Source: Candidatus Poribacteria bacterium
Lineage (GTDB): Bacteria > Poribacteria > WGA-4E > WGA-3G
DNA length: 48,858 nucleotides
NCBI GenBank assembly: GCA_012271015.1
Contig: JAAXHD010000123.1
Coordinates: 96,138 to 144,995, forward strand
Reading direction: 5' to 3'
The notes under the pieces are model-generated. The model was given only the letters and a program-made list of their open reading frames with translations. It had not been told where the DNA came from and searched no databases. This document shows, piece by piece, positions 48,007 to 48,858 of the stretch; positions within the stretch are counted from its first letter, which is position 1; the number at the start of each line of letters is the position of its first letter. The translations under genes and the position numbers were made by a program.

Positions 48007-48399
48007 CAAAAAATCTCCAACTCAACTATAAGGTAATGAGTAATAATTTACGGCTTGTGCTAATTAACTCTTTGTAGATTTAGATTTCACAGTGTTAACC
48101 CTTTGCCACTTGTAGTTTGACAGTTTCGGTTCATATTGCCTCCATTTTTAAACCAAAGTCTCTACATGAGAACAAAGAGGAAATGAAATCAAGGTCCAAT
48201 GGACAACGAAAACCCAACAACTGTGAAATTTAACAAAACACCTGGTCAATTAACACAAAGCGTAATAATTTATAATCATAGCACATTTGCCAAAAAGTGT
48301 GAATTAAAAAAATCAAACAAAAGCCTCGGGATTTGACGGGGCGTGTGAATCCCCATCAAATCGCGCCCATCGGGACTGAAGCAGTCAACATGCGAGATT
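48007..48399. other. 393-bp AT-rich intergenic region
   Basis: No gene is seen. The segment TAATAATTTA occurs twice (near 48040 and 48262). A hairpin at 48330-48362 is listed as a terminator. The remainder holds no feature that I can name. Confidence 0.55.
48330..48362 (-). terminator. Hairpin 3' of the dehydrogenase gene
   Basis: GATTTGA and GGGG pair with CCCC and TCAAATC around a nine-base loop, with one mismatch. It lies 38 bases beyond the stop at 48400; on the minus strand the T-rich run near 48302-48318 follows at some distance, so termination is plausible but not certain. Confidence 0.5.
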
Positions 48400-48858
48400 T
48401 TAGGTGACTTCCACACCCGACATCTGCTCCAGTGCGAGCATCAGTGCTTGGGTGCCTAACCGGCTATGCCCCTGCGCCTGTACTGCCGTGTAAAGTTGAT
48501 GCACCAATGCAAGCCCCGGCAGACTCAGGTTCATCTTGCGTGCTTCGTCCAAGGCGATGCTCATATCTTTGATAAAATGCTCCACAAAGAAGCCAGGATC
48601 AAAGTTTCGCTGGAGAAGTCGTGGTGCCAAATTGTCCAGGGACCAACAAGCAGCTGCACCACCGCTAATCGAGGACAGCATCGTCTCCAAATCCAATCCA
48701 GCTCTGTAGCCGTAAATTAACCCTTCGCAGACCCCGATCATTGTTCCCGAAATCGTAATCTGATTACACATTTTGGTGTGTTGCCCGGCACCTGCGCCAC
48801 CTTGGTGGACGATGTTTCCGCCCATCGCCTCAAAGAGGGGCATCACGGCTTGGACAGC
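48400..48858 (-). CDS. Beta-hydroxyacid dehydrogenase (3-hydroxyisobutyrate dehydrogenase family), C-terminal part
   Basis: The frame is open to the window edge and gives the last 152 residues. The segment [24 protein letters not shown] contains the catalytic GxGxxxKxxNN-like motif of 3-hydroxyisobutyrate and related dehydrogenases, here KMCNQ. The following helices ([38 protein letters not shown]) are the NAD-binding-11 domain. The N-terminal Rossmann domain lies beyond position 48858. The natural substrate is unknown. Confidence 0.85.
   Translation of the reverse strand, partial: AVQAVMPLFEAMGGNIVHQGGAGAGQHTKMCNQITISGTMIGVCEGLIYGYRAGLDLETMLSSISGGAAACWSLDNLAPRLLQRNFDPGFFVEHFIKDMSIALDEARKMNLSLPGLALVHQLYTAVQAQGHSRLGTQALMLALEQMSGVEVT

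Overview
The window is bacterial, gene-dense, of moderate GC and codes on both strands. Several traits together suggest an uncultured marine or sponge-associated lineage such as Candidatus Poribacteria: two Gfo/Idh/MocA oxidoreductases, a phytanoyl-CoA-dioxygenase-type oxygenase, a sugar-phosphate isomerase-like TIM barrel, a DUF6785-type membrane protein, and many short palindromic repeats between genes. This assignment is inference; no 16S or other decisive marker is present.

Layout. 0-3.3 kb: a minus-strand catabolic cluster of two oxidoreductases and one oxygenase. 3.4-9.9 kb: plus-strand housekeeping genes: glnD, a uronate-dehydrogenase-like SDR, trmB and uvrC. 9.9-10.36 kb: an intergenic region with a small TIR-bounded element, two NtrC-like palindromes and a strong sigma-54-type promoter facing a tandemly duplicated YibE/F membrane protein. 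13.0-14.3 kb: a minus-strand pair that includes a protein with a sensory-rhodopsin-transducer-like domain, read from a perfect-consensus sigma-70 promoter. 14.6-23.8 kb: a defence-type island with a helicase-less type ISP restriction-modification enzyme, a SIR2-like gene followed by a very large P-loop NTPase, and a RelE-type toxin-antitoxin pair. The SIR2 gene is cut by an approximately 130-bp MITE whose removal restores the reading frame exactly. The NTPase gene carries a separate one-base frameshift.

23.8-29.5 kb: an M24 peptidase, a convergent overlapping unknown gene, tRNA-Leu(CAA), a TIM-barrel isomerase with a small zinc-ribbon partner, hflX, smpB and the tmRNA gene ssrA. 29.5-35.3 kb: a PH-like/YqiJ-like/flotillin set, a bifunctional nuclease and a D-aminoacylase-type amidohydrolase. 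35.3-36.9 kb: a HigBA-like toxin-antitoxin pair, a second TIR-bounded element and the remains of a type II restriction-modification system. 36.9-44.2 kb: a SIMPL lipoprotein, a Gld-type ABC system (DUF4340, GldG, GldF, ATPase) and the DUF6785 membrane protein. 44.4-46 kb: dnaN with its own promoter and a very strong terminator. 46-48.9 kb: exported proteins, including two neighbours built from the same repeat of about 50 residues (one frameshifted), and the C-terminal part of a beta-hydroxyacid dehydrogenase.

The strongest candidate for an undescribed system is the SIR2 plus giant NTPase module at 18.1-23.3 kb, although this copy is probably inactive. The sigma-54/NtrC-like promoter of the YibE/F gene and the orphan transducer-like protein are the best secondary leads. 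At least five families of short repeats occupy the intergenic spaces, and one of them broke the defence gene.
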